Position numbers and translations under genes: made by a program. DNA of 64,000 nt, from the NCBI GenBank assembly GCA_022844015.1, contig JALHMO010000004.1, positions 17,553 through 81,552 on the forward strand. The letters run 5' to 3'. Position 1 is the stretch's first letter, and every line of letters begins with the position of its first letter. Positions 43,905 to 52,442 of the stretch are shown in pieces. A model generated the notes under the pieces. The model was not told the origin of the DNA. It saw nothing but the letters and a program-made list of their open reading frames with translations, and did no database searches. The stretch is from Reyranella sp. (lineage in GTDB: Bacteria; Pseudomonadota; Alphaproteobacteria; Reyranellales; Reyranellaceae).

Positions 43905-45347
43905 TTACGTCTTGCGCCGCCTCCCCGCATACGGGTTGCTGGGCTTGCGCATGGTCAGGCGGATCGGCACGCCGGGCAGGCCGAAATCGTCGCGCAGGCG
44001 GTTGGTCAGGTAGCGCAGGTAGTCGTCGCCCAACCCTTCCGGCTGGCTGACCGACAGCACGAAGGTCGGGGGGCGGATCTTGATCTGGGTCATGAAGCGC
44101 AGCCGGATGCGCCTGCCCTTGGCGAGCGGCGGCGGATGGAGGATCTCCATCTCGCGCAGCCAGCGATTGAGCCTGGGCGTCGGCACGCGCTTGTTCCAGA
44201 TGTCGAACGTCTCGAACACCTTGGGCATCAGGCGCTCGACGCCTCGCCCATTGAGTGCCGAGAAGCCAACGATCGGCACATCCTTGACCTGGGCGAACGA
44301 GGCCTCGAGCCTGTCGGCGAGCTTGCGCCACGCCCGGCTCGCCGCCGCCTGATCGTCGGCCAGAAGGTCGGTCTTGTTGACCGCGATCACCAGCGCCCGC
44401 CCCTCCTCGATCACCCAGCCGGCGACCGCGAGATCCTGCTTCTCGGCCATGTTGGCGGCGTCGAGCACGATGACCACCACGTCGGCGAGCCGGATGGTGT
44501 CGAGCGTGTCGGCAACCGAGGCAGCCTCGAGCTTCTCCTCGATGCGGCTGCGCCGGCGCATGCCGGCGGTATCGACCAGCCGCACCGGCCGGCCGCGCCA
44601 CTGCCAGTCGACACGAATGGCGTCGCGCGTGATGCCCGCCTCCGGCCCCGTGAGGACCCGCTCCTCGCCGATCAGGCGGTTCAGCAGGGTCGACTTGCCG
44701 ACATTCGGCCGGCCGACAATCGCCAGCAGCAGCGGACGTTTGGCCGCGTCCTCGTCCTCCCCTGGACCTTCCGCCGTCTCGGCGCCTTCGTCCTCGTCCT
44801 CCGGCGCGGCGGCGATGTGGCGGATCAGGGCATCATGCAGGTCGCTCAGCCCCTCGCCGTGCTCGGCCGAGAACGGCACTGGCGCGCCGAGACCGAGGCC
44901 ATGTGCCTCGGCCAAGCCTTGCTGGCCGGCGCGGCCTTCGCACTTGTTGGCGATCACGATGACCTTGGAAGCCCGGCGACGCAGCCACGATGCGAAGCTC
45001 TCGTCGAGAGGCACGATGCCGGCGCGGGCGTCGATCAGGAAAAGCACGACATCGGCGCTGTCGACGGCGCGCTCGGTGAAGCGGCGCATGCGCGCCTCGA
45101 GCGTCTCGCCACCCTTGGTCTCCCACCCCGCCGTATCGAGCAGGGTGAAGGTGAGATCACCGAGCTGTGCAGGCGATTCGCGGATGTCCCGCGTCACGCC
45201 GGGCGTGTCGTCGACGATGGCGCGGCGGCGCCCGACCAGCCGGTTGAACAGCGTGGACTTGCCGACATTGGGCCGACCGACGATGGCAACCCGAGGCGCC
45301 GCGCGCGGCGTCCCCGTCGTCGCGGCGCCGTCCTCACCGGAGGGCAA
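43905..45347 (-). CDS. der: Ribosome-assembly GTPase Der (EngA)
   Basis: The 480-residue protein has two tandem GTPase domains, each with the P-loop GRPNVGKST (24-32 and about 212-220). G3 is DTAG in both, and NKCE and NKTD are the G4 motifs. A C-terminal KH-like domain has RRIRLRFMTQIKIRPPTFVL. Der is needed for 50S subunit maturation. The only sensible start is a TTG at 45347 inside the end of bamB, so its translation probably depends on bamB. The yfgM-bamB-der order is the same as in E. coli. Confidence 0.97.
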   Translation of the reverse strand: MPSGEDGAATTGTPRAAPRVAIVGRPNVGKSTLFNRLVGRRRAIVDDTPGVTRDIRESPAQLGDLTFTLLDTAGWETKGGETLEARMRRFTERAVDSADVVLFLIDARAGIVPLDESFASWLRRRASKVIVIANKCEGRAGQQGLAEAHGLGLGAPVPFSAEHGEGLSDLHDALIRHIAAAPEDEDEGAETAEGPGEDEDAAKRPLLLAIVGRPNVGKSTLLNRLIGEERVLTGPEAGITRDAIRVDWQWRGRPVRLVDTAGMRRRSRIEEKLEAASVADTLDTIRLADVVVIVLDAANMAEKQDLAVAGWVIEEGRALVIAVNKTDLLADDQAAASRAWRKLADRLEASFAQVKDVPIVGFSALNGRGVERLMPKVFETFDIWNKRVPTPRLNRWLREMEILHPPPLAKGRRIRLRFMTQIKIRPPTFVLSVSQPEGLGDDYLRYLTNRLRDDFGLPGVPIRLTMRKPSNPYAGRRRKT

Positions 45348-46689
45348 TGAGCCGGCCCGAATCGGTCAGGAGGTAGATCGTGCGGTTGGCGATCACCGGC
45401 CCGAGACGCACGGGGTCGCGCACCGCGACCTTGCCGAGGATCTCGCCGGTGTAGGGCGAGAGGGCGAGCAGGTCGCCCAGCGTGCCGGCGACCAGCAGGC
45501 GATCGCCGGCGAGCACCGGGCCCGACCACAGCACTGGCGTCGTGCGCTTGGCGTCCTCGTACTGGGTGAGCTGCGTCACCCATTTCACCTTGCCGTTGTT
45601 GCGGCCGACGGCGGCGATATCAGCCGCGCTGGTCGTGACGAAAACGAAGGCGCCGGCGGCCCACGGCGTCTGGCTGCCGCCGATCCCGCGCTCCCACAGG
45701 CGTTGCCCGCTATTGAGATCGACCGCGGAGAGCTGACCCGCCGTTCCCATGGCCAGGACGACCCCGCGATCGATTACCGGGCGGCCGCGAATGTCGGTGA
45801 GGTTGCCGAATGCCCGCACCTCGCCACGCGCGCCGATCAGCGATTCGTTCCAGGCGGCGCGGCCGTTCTCCAGGCGAAGCCCGACCAGCTCGCCCGAGCT
45901 GAAGGGCGCCACGATGTAGTCGCCCGAGCCGGCCGGGCTGTTGCCGGTGACGAAGCCCGCCGCCTCCTGGAGGGCCGAGTACTGCCACAGGTCACGTCCG
46001 TCGACGGCCGCCAGGGTCTGTAGCTTGTTGTCGATCGAGATGACGAACACGCGATCGGCGAAGACCAGGGGCGAGCCGCGCACCGGCGCGCTCACGGTAG
46101 AGTTCCAGACCTCGTTGCCGTTGGCGGGATCGAGCGAATAGACCGTGGCATAGCCGGTGGTGACGAACAGGCGCCCGCCGTAGTAGGCGAGCCCGCCGCC
46201 GAACTCGTCGCCGTCACGCGCCTTCTCGGGCTTCAGCGTGACTCGCCAGATCAGCTGTCCGGTGTCGGCATTGAACGCCGACACGGTACTTTGCGCATCC
46301 TTGGCGAAGACCTTGCCCTCGGCGACGATCGGCGGTGTCGTCAGGACGCGCGACGACGTGGAGCCTGCCCCGACATCGGCAGTCCAGATGATCTGCGGGG
46401 ACTCGCCGACCGCCAGATTGTGCATGGCGTAGTTGGCAAAGCCGCCCGACTGCGGCCACGAATCGTTGACCGCCGGGGCCGGCAGCACGACCTGGACACT
46501 GGCCATGTCGCTGTCGGGCTCGAGCTCGCCGCGCTCGGAGAACACTGAGACACGCTCGCCCGGCAACGGCTCCTTGCGCTTGCCCACGACATAGTCGACG
46601 ACGTCGCAGGCCGTCAGCGAGAAGATCAGGACGAACGCGGCGAGAAGACGACCAGCGATCTTGGCCGACGGCGGCACCTCGATGCTCAT
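45334..46689 (-). CDS. bamB: Outer-membrane assembly lipoprotein BamB
   Basis: The 451-residue lipoprotein has a signal peptide with lipobox LTAC (lipidated Cys28) and an eight-bladed PQQ-like propeller: GQLIWRVTLKPEK, GNEVWNSTVSAPV, GRDLWQYSAL and GQRLWERGIGG are blade ends. BamB assists BamA in inserting beta-barrel proteins into the outer membrane. The ATG at 46689 begins the signal peptide; the frame is open farther upstream but that overlaps yfgM. It follows the yfgM-like gene by 4 bases and overlaps der by 14. Confidence 0.95.
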   Translation of the reverse strand: MSIEVPPSAKIAGRLLAAFVLIFSLTACDVVDYVVGKRKEPLPGERVSVFSERGELEPDSDMASVQVVLPAPAVNDSWPQSGGFANYAMHNLAVGESPQIIWTADVGAGSTSSRVLTTPPIVAEGKVFAKDAQSTVSAFNADTGQLIWRVTLKPEKARDGDEFGGGLAYYGGRLFVTTGYATVYSLDPANGNEVWNSTVSAPVRGSPLVFADRVFVISIDNKLQTLAAVDGRDLWQYSALQEAAGFVTGNSPAGSGDYIVAPFSSGELVGLRLENGRAAWNESLIGARGEVRAFGNLTDIRGRPVIDRGVVLAMGTAGQLSAVDLNSGQRLWERGIGGSQTPWAAGAFVFVTTSAADIAAVGRNNGKVKWVTQLTQYEDAKRTTPVLWSGPVLAGDRLLVAGTLGDLLALSPYTGEILGKVAVRDPVRLGPVIANRTIYLLTDSGRLIALR

Positions 46690-46693
46690 GGAC

Positions 46694-47344
46694 CTACTTC
46701 GCCTCCGCCGCGCCGCCGTAAAGGTTGAGCATGGCGGTGACGCGCTGGACCGCACCCTGGGGCACGGCAGGATCCTTGGATATCTCGGTCCAAACTTCCC
46801 TGGCACGCTTGAGATCGCCCTTGTGCATGGCGACCAATGCCTGCAGCTCGCGCACGCTGAGACGGAACGGGCGATCTGGCCCCGCGAGCGGCTCGAGCTG
46901 GGCGACCACCTCCGTGGCCCTGGGCGAATCGACGCTCTTGAAGCCGGCGATCACGTTCGCAAGGTCGGTCAGCTCAGGTGCGGACAAGGTAGGCGCGACA
47001 GCGAGCAGGGCGGCGACCTGCGCCTCTTGCGGCTCGTCGAGCTGTGCGGCGATCAGGGCCGCCAGGGAGCGATACGGCTCCGGAGCGCTCCTGGCCTGCT
47101 GATCCAGCTCGGCGCGCGCCGCCTTCGGATCCTGGCCGATCTTGGCCAGGGCAGCCGAGTAGACCGCACTCGCATCGCCGCGCTGGGCGGCATCGTACTG
47201 GCGCCAGCCGACCAGGCCTGCCACGGCAACCACGACGGCCACTGCGGCGGCCACGACCCAGGTGCCGTAGCGCGCCCACCACTCCTTGAGCTCGTCCTTG
47301 CGGACGGCCTCGTCGATCTCATGGTAGGCGGCGGAATCGGACAA
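46694..47344 (-). CDS. YfgM-like TPR membrane protein
   Basis: The 216-residue protein has a short cytoplasmic N-terminus (EIDEAVRKDELKEWWARYG), one membrane helix at about 28-46 and a periplasmic helical TPR-like domain. This matches the YfgM/tetratricopeptide_21 family, which sits upstream of bamB and der in many proteobacteria and assists envelope protein folding. The start is TTG with GGAGG 7 bases upstream. It leads the three-gene cluster. Confidence 0.88.
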   Translation of the reverse strand: MSDSAAYHEIDEAVRKDELKEWWARYGTWVVAAAVAVVVAVAGLVGWRQYDAAQRGDASAVYSAALAKIGQDPKAARAELDQQARSAPEPYRSLAALIAAQLDEPQEAQVAALLAVAPTLSAPELTDLANVIAGFKSVDSPRATEVVAQLEPLAGPDRPFRLSVRELQALVAMHKGDLKRAREVWTEISKDPAVPQGAVQRVTAMLNLYGGAAEAK

Positions 47345-47509
47345 GGCGAGCCTCCGGATTATCGCGAAATATCAACGGACTTGGCGGCGGTTCATAGCCC
47401 CCTGTCGAAGCTTTGGCAAACCGCCGGTCAGGGCAAATTCGTGGCGCTTTACGCTTGCCGGCGCTTCTGCAACAATTCCCCAACACGCAATGAATCTCGA
47501 CGCGGCCGC

Positions 47510-47848
47510 ATGACCGACCTGTATCGTTTGCCCGACCACCGGGCCCGGCGCCGCATTGTATCCTTCAATCGACAGGAACTGTCGCGTCTGCTCAATCTCT
47601 ACAGCCTGCGAGTAGCTTCGGGCGAATGGCGTGACTATGCCATCGATTTCCGCCCAGGCATGGCGATCTTCTCGATCTTCCGTCACACCGCCGAGCAGCC
47701 GCTTTTCGCCATCGCCAAAGTCCCTGGCAGTGGCGGCAATGGCGGTGGTTACATGGTCTACAATGGACCGCGCAAGCTGGCGCACGGCGATTCGCTCGAA
47801 GACGTCCTCGGCGTCTTCGACCGCAAGCTCCGGCTTCTGCTGAGCTGA
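47510..47848 (+). CDS. DUF2794 protein
   Basis: The 112-residue soluble protein contains IVSFNRQELSRLLNLYSLRV, DYAIDFRPGMAIFSIFRHTA and a C-terminal LEDVLGVFDRKLRLLL. This is the DUF2794 family, found in alphaproteobacteria and of unknown function. The ATG at 47510 begins the conserved part. It is divergent from the yfgM-bamB-der cluster and convergent with a small lipoprotein gene. Confidence 0.85.
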   Translation: MTDLYRLPDHRARRRIVSFNRQELSRLLNLYSLRVASGEWRDYAIDFRPGMAIFSIFRHTAEQPLFAIAKVPGSGGNGGGYMVYNGPRKLAHGDSLEDVLGVFDRKLRLLLS

Positions 47849-47853
47849 CTTCC

Positions 47854-48066
47854 CTACTGCTTCGGGGTGGTGGCCGCTCCGATACCGGCGCCAACGGCAG
47901 CGCCTGCAAGGGCCGGCGCGAGCAGCGGCCAACCGGCAATGGCGCCTATTGCCAAGCCTGTGCCGGCGCCAATCCCGCCGCCCGTGACGGCACGTTCACC
48001 CCAAGTTTCGCCACACGCAGACAGCAACAGCGGCAGGGCGAGCAGGATGACGAGCTTCGACTTCAT
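47854..48066 (-). CDS. Small glycine-zipper lipoprotein
   Basis: The 70-residue protein has a lipoprotein signal peptide with lipobox LLSAC (Cys18). A glycine-zipper segment follows (GGGIGAGTGLAIGAIAG and GAAVGAGIGAA). Such small lipoproteins pack in or across the outer membrane. The specific role is unknown. It is convergent with DUF2794, with 5 bases between the stops. Confidence 0.75.
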   Translation of the reverse strand: MKSKLVILLALPLLLSACGETWGERAVTGGGIGAGTGLAIGAIAGWPLLAPALAGAAVGAGIGAATTPKQ

Positions 48067-48218
48067 GACCGGACCTCGAGAAAAGAGGGGCAGCCGTCCA
48101 CCGGCTTCGACACAATTTCATTTGCCGCTTCAGGCGGCCCTTATGGCTCAACCATCCTTCACTTTGTCTTTACTGTCAATATGTTCCTATAATCCATTGA
48201 AATAATTCAATAATTATA
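48067..48218. promoter_or_regulatory. AT-rich island between the AraC gene end and the lipoprotein gene
   Basis: Positions about 48160-48218 are strikingly AT-rich for this genome, with AATAATTCAATAATTATATC and, read on the minus strand, a TTGACA hexamer near 48173-48178. A TATAAT reads on the plus strand near 48191. It may hold the lipoprotein promoter or mark transferred DNA. No complete promoter with good spacing was found on the minus strand. Confidence 0.3.
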
Positions 48219-49175
48219 TCAGGCATGTTGCTCCCGCCAGCGTGCCGGCGGCTCGCCGTAGGCACGCTTGAAAGCGCGGTTGAAGGCCGCTTCCGACTCG
48301 TAGCCGATGGCATGGGCGATCTGGGCAATGCCCTGATCCCCGCGCCGCAGCTTCTCCTGTGCCATCTGGAGGCGCCAATGCGTGAGGTAGCGGATGGGGG
48401 GCATGCCGACGAGCGCCGTGAACCTCTCGTTGAAGGCGCTGCGAGACATCGAGACTTCATGGGCGAGAAGCTCGATGGTCCACGGCGCTTCGAGCCGTCC
48501 ATGGATCAGCGTCAGGGCATGGCCGATCTGGGCATCGTTGAGGCCCTTCAGCAACCCTGTCCTGGCGCCGTCGAGCGTCGCCGTATAGTCGCGCATCGCC
48601 TCGACCAGGAGCAGCTCCGAAAGACGCGTGATCATGGGCGACGACGACATCTTGCCATTGATCAATTCGCGTGCCGCGAAACGAACGGAGGCCTCGACCC
48701 AGGCGCGCGACGCGCCGTTGCGGATGTCGAGCCTGAGGATGGACGGGAGGCTGGAGATCAACAGGTTGGGGCTGTGCTCCATTGTCAGGTAGCCGCAGAC
48801 GATGCTGGTGGCGTCGCCGCCACCGCCATGGTCGATCTGCAACAACCCCCCGCCCTCGCCGGGCCTGATCAACGCATTGGCGTCGAGCGACGGCAGTCCT
48901 GGCGCACTTGCCAGGAGATGCGGGTCGTTACGCGGCAGGAGCACGACCTCTCCGGCGCCGACCTCCATCGTCGGCTCGCCTTCGACGATGCAGACGAGCC
49001 GGCCACTGATGACGACGTGGTACGCAATAATGTGACCGGGCGTGCCCAGGAATGCTTCGACATCCTGCGGCGTGACCTGCGAGGTCGTGCACCACGGTGC
49101 GGTAAAGCGGGCCTCGAGGAAGATGCCACCGGTCAGACGAATGGCACCCAGAAGCTGCGACAGCGGATCGGTCAT
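48219..49175 (-). CDS. AraC-family transcriptional regulator with cupin_6 domain
   Basis: The 318-residue protein opens MTDPLSQLLGAIRLTGGIFLEA, the usual start of the cupin_6 AraC group. It has a cupin sensor domain to about residue 180 and a C-terminal double helix-turn-helix (about 215-315). The second helix-turn-helix has IAQIAHAIGYESEAAFNRAF and then YGEPPARWR. It probably regulates a stress or efflux gene nearby; the target is unknown. The ATG at 49175 matches the family start; the frame is open 42 codons upstream. Confidence 0.88.
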   Translation of the reverse strand: MTDPLSQLLGAIRLTGGIFLEARFTAPWCTTSQVTPQDVEAFLGTPGHIIAYHVVISGRLVCIVEGEPTMEVGAGEVVLLPRNDPHLLASAPGLPSLDANALIRPGEGGGLLQIDHGGGGDATSIVCGYLTMEHSPNLLISSLPSILRLDIRNGASRAWVEASVRFAARELINGKMSSSPMITRLSELLLVEAMRDYTATLDGARTGLLKGLNDAQIGHALTLIHGRLEAPWTIELLAHEVSMSRSAFNERFTALVGMPPIRYLTHWRLQMAQEKLRRGDQGIAQIAHAIGYESEAAFNRAFKRAYGEPPARWREQHA

Positions 49176-49303
49176 TGCGACGCCCCGGATACGGGATTCG
49201 GCTGGTTGGACAAGAGAAACGGCCGACTGGTCATTTCGCAGGGGCCGGGATTCCATATTTTGCCGGGACCTACCAGACATACTTTTTATTGCGTGTGACA
49301 ATC

Positions 49304-49571
49304 ATGACGCTCCTGGCCAAGTATCGCCATCACCTCCCATAGGGGGCGGATCGGGTCTTCCTGACCGACGGCGATATCGAGACCTGCCTGATCTTTCAGG
49401 ATCGTCCGCCAGCATCCCCAGATCAACGTGCTGGGCGGCGGCTGCGGCACCGACCACAGGCACATCGAATGCATCGCGCTGGCCTGTCGCGATGTCGTCG
49501 AATTCCTGCCCTGGCGTCGCAGAGGCAACCCCGTCGCGGCTGGACTCGAACAGGCCGGAAGCCATTTCTGA
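49304..49571 (+). pseudogene. Remnant of a homocysteine S-methyltransferase gene
   Basis: From the ATG the reading gives MTLLAKYRHHLP-stop-GADRVFLTDGDIETCLIFQD, the start of the homocysteine methyltransferase family (usually FLTDGGLETTLIFHD). After a frame change the next segment is QHPQINVLGGGCGTDHRHIE, the C-terminal zinc-ligand region (usually GGCCGT). The middle of roughly 230 residues is deleted. It is a degraded gene with an internal deletion, a TAG stop at codon 13 and a frameshift. Confidence 0.75.
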
Positions 49572-49679
49572 TCCGGTAGCATCCGGGAGTCAGGATCGAG
49601 CGATCGCTGCCCCATCCTGAAGATCGCCACCGCAGGTCACCCCGCGGCTCGTGGCTGGCGTCGTTCGCGCTCGCCGCCG

Positions 49680-50036
49680 CTAGCGGTCCAGGGCGCCTGC
49701 ATACTGGTCGGGCTTGAAGCCGACCAGCAGCACGGCGCCAGCCTCGAGCACCGGTCGCTTGATCATCGACGGCTGGCTCAGCATCAAGTCGATCGCCTTG
49801 CGCTCGTCGAGACCCTGCCTCTCCGAGTCGGGCAACTTGCGGAAGGTCGTCCCCGAGCGATTGAGCAGGGTCTCCCAACCCACCCTCGCGGACCAACCCT
49901 CCAGGCGGTCGTGCGCTATGCCGGCCGTCTTGTAGTCGTGGAAGACGTAGTCGAGGCCCTTCTTGTCCAGCCAGGCCCGGGCCTTCTTCATCGTGTCACA
50001 ATTCCTGATGCCATAGATCGTTATGGTGGCGCTCAT
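49680..50036 (-). CDS. ArsC/Spx-family protein, YffB-like
   Basis: The 118-residue thioredoxin-like protein matches E. coli YffB in length and sequence pattern: TIYGIRNCDTMKKARAWL with a single redox Cys13, VFHDYKTAGI, LLNRSGTTFRKL and MIKRPVLEAG. YffB-type proteins are GSH-dependent reductases of unclear substrate and lack the arsenate-binding features. The ATG at 50036 is the family start. It is divergent from the SRPBCC gene. Confidence 0.9.
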   Translation of the reverse strand: MSATITIYGIRNCDTMKKARAWLDKKGLDYVFHDYKTAGIAHDRLEGWSARVGWETLLNRSGTTFRKLPDSERQGLDERKAIDLMLSQPSMIKRPVLEAGAVLLVGFKPDQYAGALDR

Positions 50037-50133
50037 GCGTCGGAACTCCGGGGGAAAATAATCTCGCGGCGTGTCGGATCGACGTCGCCTCGTCCGTCTT
50101 AAGGGTAGCAACGACAATGAGCGGAGAAAATCG

Positions 50134-50592
50134 ATGTCACCCGATCGCGAGCTGGTCCTCACCCGCCTGATCGACGCCCCGCCGGAAAAGCTCTACCGCG
50201 CCTGGACGGACGGCGAGCTGCTGAAGCAATGGTTCGCGCCCAAGCCCTACTCCACGCCGGTGGCCGAGCTCGACGTTCGGCCAGGCGGCACCACCATGGT
50301 CGTGATGCGGGGACAGGACGGCAAGGACATGCCCCTTCCAGGTGTCTATCTCGAGGTCGTTCCCAACCGCCGGCTCGTGCTCACCGATGCCTACGTGAGG
50401 GCGTGGGAGCCTTCGGCCAAGCCCTTCATGACGCTCATCGTCACCTTCGCGGAAGAAGCCGGCAAGACACGGTATACTGCCACCGTGCGCCACTGGACGG
50501 TGGATGATCGCGAGGCACACGAGAAGATGGGGTTTCACGAAGGCTGGGGCCTCTGTGCCGACCAGCTCACCGAGCTGGTCGGCAGGATCTGA
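50134..50592 (+). CDS. SRPBCC (AHSA1-type) protein
   Basis: The 152-residue protein has the START/AHSA1 pattern: LVLTRLIDAPPEKLYRAWTD, LLKQWFAPKPYSTPVAELDV, and a C-terminal HEGWGLCADQLTELV helix over a hydrophobic pocket. Such proteins bind small hydrophobic ligands. GGAG lies 8 bases before the chosen ATG, and 21 further codons are open upstream. It precedes a VOC-family gene by 26 bases, a common pairing. Confidence 0.88.
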   Translation: MSPDRELVLTRLIDAPPEKLYRAWTDGELLKQWFAPKPYSTPVAELDVRPGGTTMVVMRGQDGKDMPLPGVYLEVVPNRRLVLTDAYVRAWEPSAKPFMTLIVTFAEEAGKTRYTATVRHWTVDDREAHEKMGFHEGWGLCADQLTELVGRI

Positions 50593-50618
50593 CGGTCAAA
50601 CATCACACGGAGAACGAC

Positions 50619-51383
50619 ATGCCTGCGAATTTCGTCTGGTACGAGTTGATGACCACGGATGCCAAGGCGGCCGAGGGCTTCTACAGCAAGGTGGTCGGCT
50701 GGAAACCGCAGGATGCGAGCCAGCCCGACATGACCTACACCATGTTCCTGACCGGTGAGATGCCGGTGGCCGGCCTGATGACCCTGCCACCCGAAGCCTG
50801 CAGCGCCGGCGCGCGTCCGAGCTGGATCGGCTATGTCGGCGTCGATGATGTGGACGCCGCCGCCCAGCGTGTCGCCAAGGCGGGCGGTGCCATTCACGTG
50901 CCGCCGACCGACATTCCCAACATCGGCAGGTTCGCCATGGTGGCCGACCCGCAGGGCGCCACCTTCTCCCTGTTCAAGGGACAGTCGGAGATGCCGCGCC
51001 CGGCTGCGGGCCCGACCACGACGGGGCTGGTCGGCTGGCACGAGCTGATGGCCGTGGACGGCGAGAAAGCCTTCGACTTCTATGCCGACTTGTTTGGCTG
51101 GACCAAATCCGAGGCGCTCGATATGGGGGCGATGGGCCGCTACCAGCTGTTCAACGCCGGCAGCGACACGATCGGCGGCATGATGACCAAGCCCGCAGAG
51201 GTACCGGTACCGTTCTGGACGTACTACTTCCGCGTCGATGCCATCGGTGCGGCGATGGAACGCCTCAAGCAGTCCGGCGGCACGGTGATCAATGGGCCGA
51301 TGGAAGTGCCGGGCGGAGACTGGATCGTCCAGGGCCTCGACCCGCAAGGCGCGATGTTTTCCCTGGTGAGCGCCAAGGCGTGA
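50619..51383 (+). CDS. Tandem VOC (glyoxalase-like) domain protein
   Basis: The 254-residue protein has two VOC modules. Residues 5-120 contain FVWYELMTTDAKAAEGFYSK and FAMVADPQGATFSLFKG. Residues 130-250 contain LVGWHELMAVDGEKAFDFYA and WIVQGLDPQGAMFSLVSA. Members bind metal or small ligands and resemble the hydroxylase-like 27 kDa antigen group. Not every metal ligand is clear, so an enzymatic role is not asserted. GGAGAA precedes the ATG. Confidence 0.9.
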   Translation: MPANFVWYELMTTDAKAAEGFYSKVVGWKPQDASQPDMTYTMFLTGEMPVAGLMTLPPEACSAGARPSWIGYVGVDDVDAAAQRVAKAGGAIHVPPTDIPNIGRFAMVADPQGATFSLFKGQSEMPRPAAGPTTTGLVGWHELMAVDGEKAFDFYADLFGWTKSEALDMGAMGRYQLFNAGSDTIGGMMTKPAEVPVPFWTYYFRVDAIGAAMERLKQSGGTVINGPMEVPGGDWIVQGLDPQGAMFSLVSAKA

Positions 51384-51475
51384 CCGCGAAGTTGCCGGGG
51401 CCGCGCCTCTTCGATGACGCGGTCTCGGCAACGAGCATGACACCTCCCCAGCTCCATTGAAGAGTGTGGCGAGAC

Positions 51476-52081
51476 TTACGGCTCCGTCACCCGGAAGGGC
51501 ATTTCCTCGAGCAGCGTCATGGCGTGAGCGTGCAAGCGCGGCAGGCGAGCCGCCATGTCGACGCCGAGGCCGCGCGCCAGCCGCTCGGCGATGAAGGCCG
51601 TCACGTCGGCCTGGGTAAGGCGGTCGAGCAGCAGGTAGCGGCGCGGCGCCTCGATCATCGCGTCGACGGCGCTCAGGGCGTGCGTTGCCTGGGCAATGCA
51701 GTCGTCCATCCACGGCCGATGCACCTTCTCCGGCGGATGATGGTTGCGCTCGTAGGCGGCCCCGAGAAGCTTGTCGCACGCCCCCATCATCAGCGCCGCC
51801 ACCCGCAGCACGGCGCGGCGATCGAAGCCTGCCGCCGGCGTCATCGCCCGCTCGCGGCCGTACAGCTCGTCGAGATGGTCGATGATGGCCGCGCTGTCGA
51901 CCAGCACCTCGCCATCGTCCAGCACCAGCGCCGGTATGCGTCCCAGCGGATTGGCCGCACGCACCTCCGCTCGATTTCCGAAACCGGAAACGGGCTCTTG
52001 CCGGTACGCGATCCCGTACGCCTCGAGCGTGATCGCGACGCGCCTCGTATAGGGCGACCGATTGACTCCGATGAGCAGCAT
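51476..52081 (-). CDS. Glutathione S-transferase family protein
   Basis: The 201-residue protein has a thioredoxin-like N-terminal domain beginning MLLIGVNRSPYTRRVAITL, where Ser9 is the likely glutathione-activating residue. The GSH-binding GRIPALVLDDGEVLVDSAAI is at about 50-70. An all-helical C-terminal domain follows. The exact class and substrate are open. The ATG at 52081 starts the domain directly; 39 upstream codons are open but match nothing. Confidence 0.87.
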   Translation of the reverse strand: MLLIGVNRSPYTRRVAITLEAYGIAYRQEPVSGFGNRAEVRAANPLGRIPALVLDDGEVLVDSAAIIDHLDELYGRERAMTPAAGFDRRAVLRVAALMMGACDKLLGAAYERNHHPPEKVHRPWMDDCIAQATHALSAVDAMIEAPRRYLLLDRLTQADVTAFIAERLARGLGVDMAARLPRLHAHAMTLLEEMPFRVTEP

Positions 52082-52442
52082 CCTCGCGAACTGTAGCCCT
52101 GAGCGCGGTCGAACGGGAAGGTTCCCCATAAGCGCCAAAATAGAAGGAATCCTCATCCTGAGGAGCGCCCGTAGGGCGCGTCTCGAAGGATGGGTCACAC
52201 AGGAGATCGTTGGAGAAGCCGTGTCGCGGCACCCTCACTCTTGCCCACCAAGGGGGGGGAGGATACTTCGCCCATAGCGAGACGCGGCCTCCCATCCTGA
52301 GCACACTCCTCTCCTCGTCAAAGGGCACGATCATTCGTGCTCCGCGACGCTCAATTGCGCAACCAGCTCGTCGCGCAGCGTGTTCATGATCCAGCAGAAC
52401 ACCGCGGCCAGATGTTCAACGGCGTCGACTCCGCCGGGTTGG
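52082..52442. repeat. Intergenic region with a degraded MITE-like repeat copy
   Basis: Positions 52153-52195 (CCTCATCCTGAGGAGCGCCC...) form one arm of the repeat seen at 11701 and 16975. Positions 52196-52245 match the unique core of the 11701 element in reverse orientation. The second arm is scrambled after a G-run near 52250. On the minus strand, 52331-52430 reads VDAVEHLAAVFCWIMNTLRD then ELVAQLSVAEHE, possibly a gene-end remnant. No complete gene was seen. Confidence 0.6.

Noticed and set aside
49680..50036. True arsenate reductase
   Set aside because: The pattern and length match YffB rather than ArsC, and no arsenic-resistance genes are adjacent.
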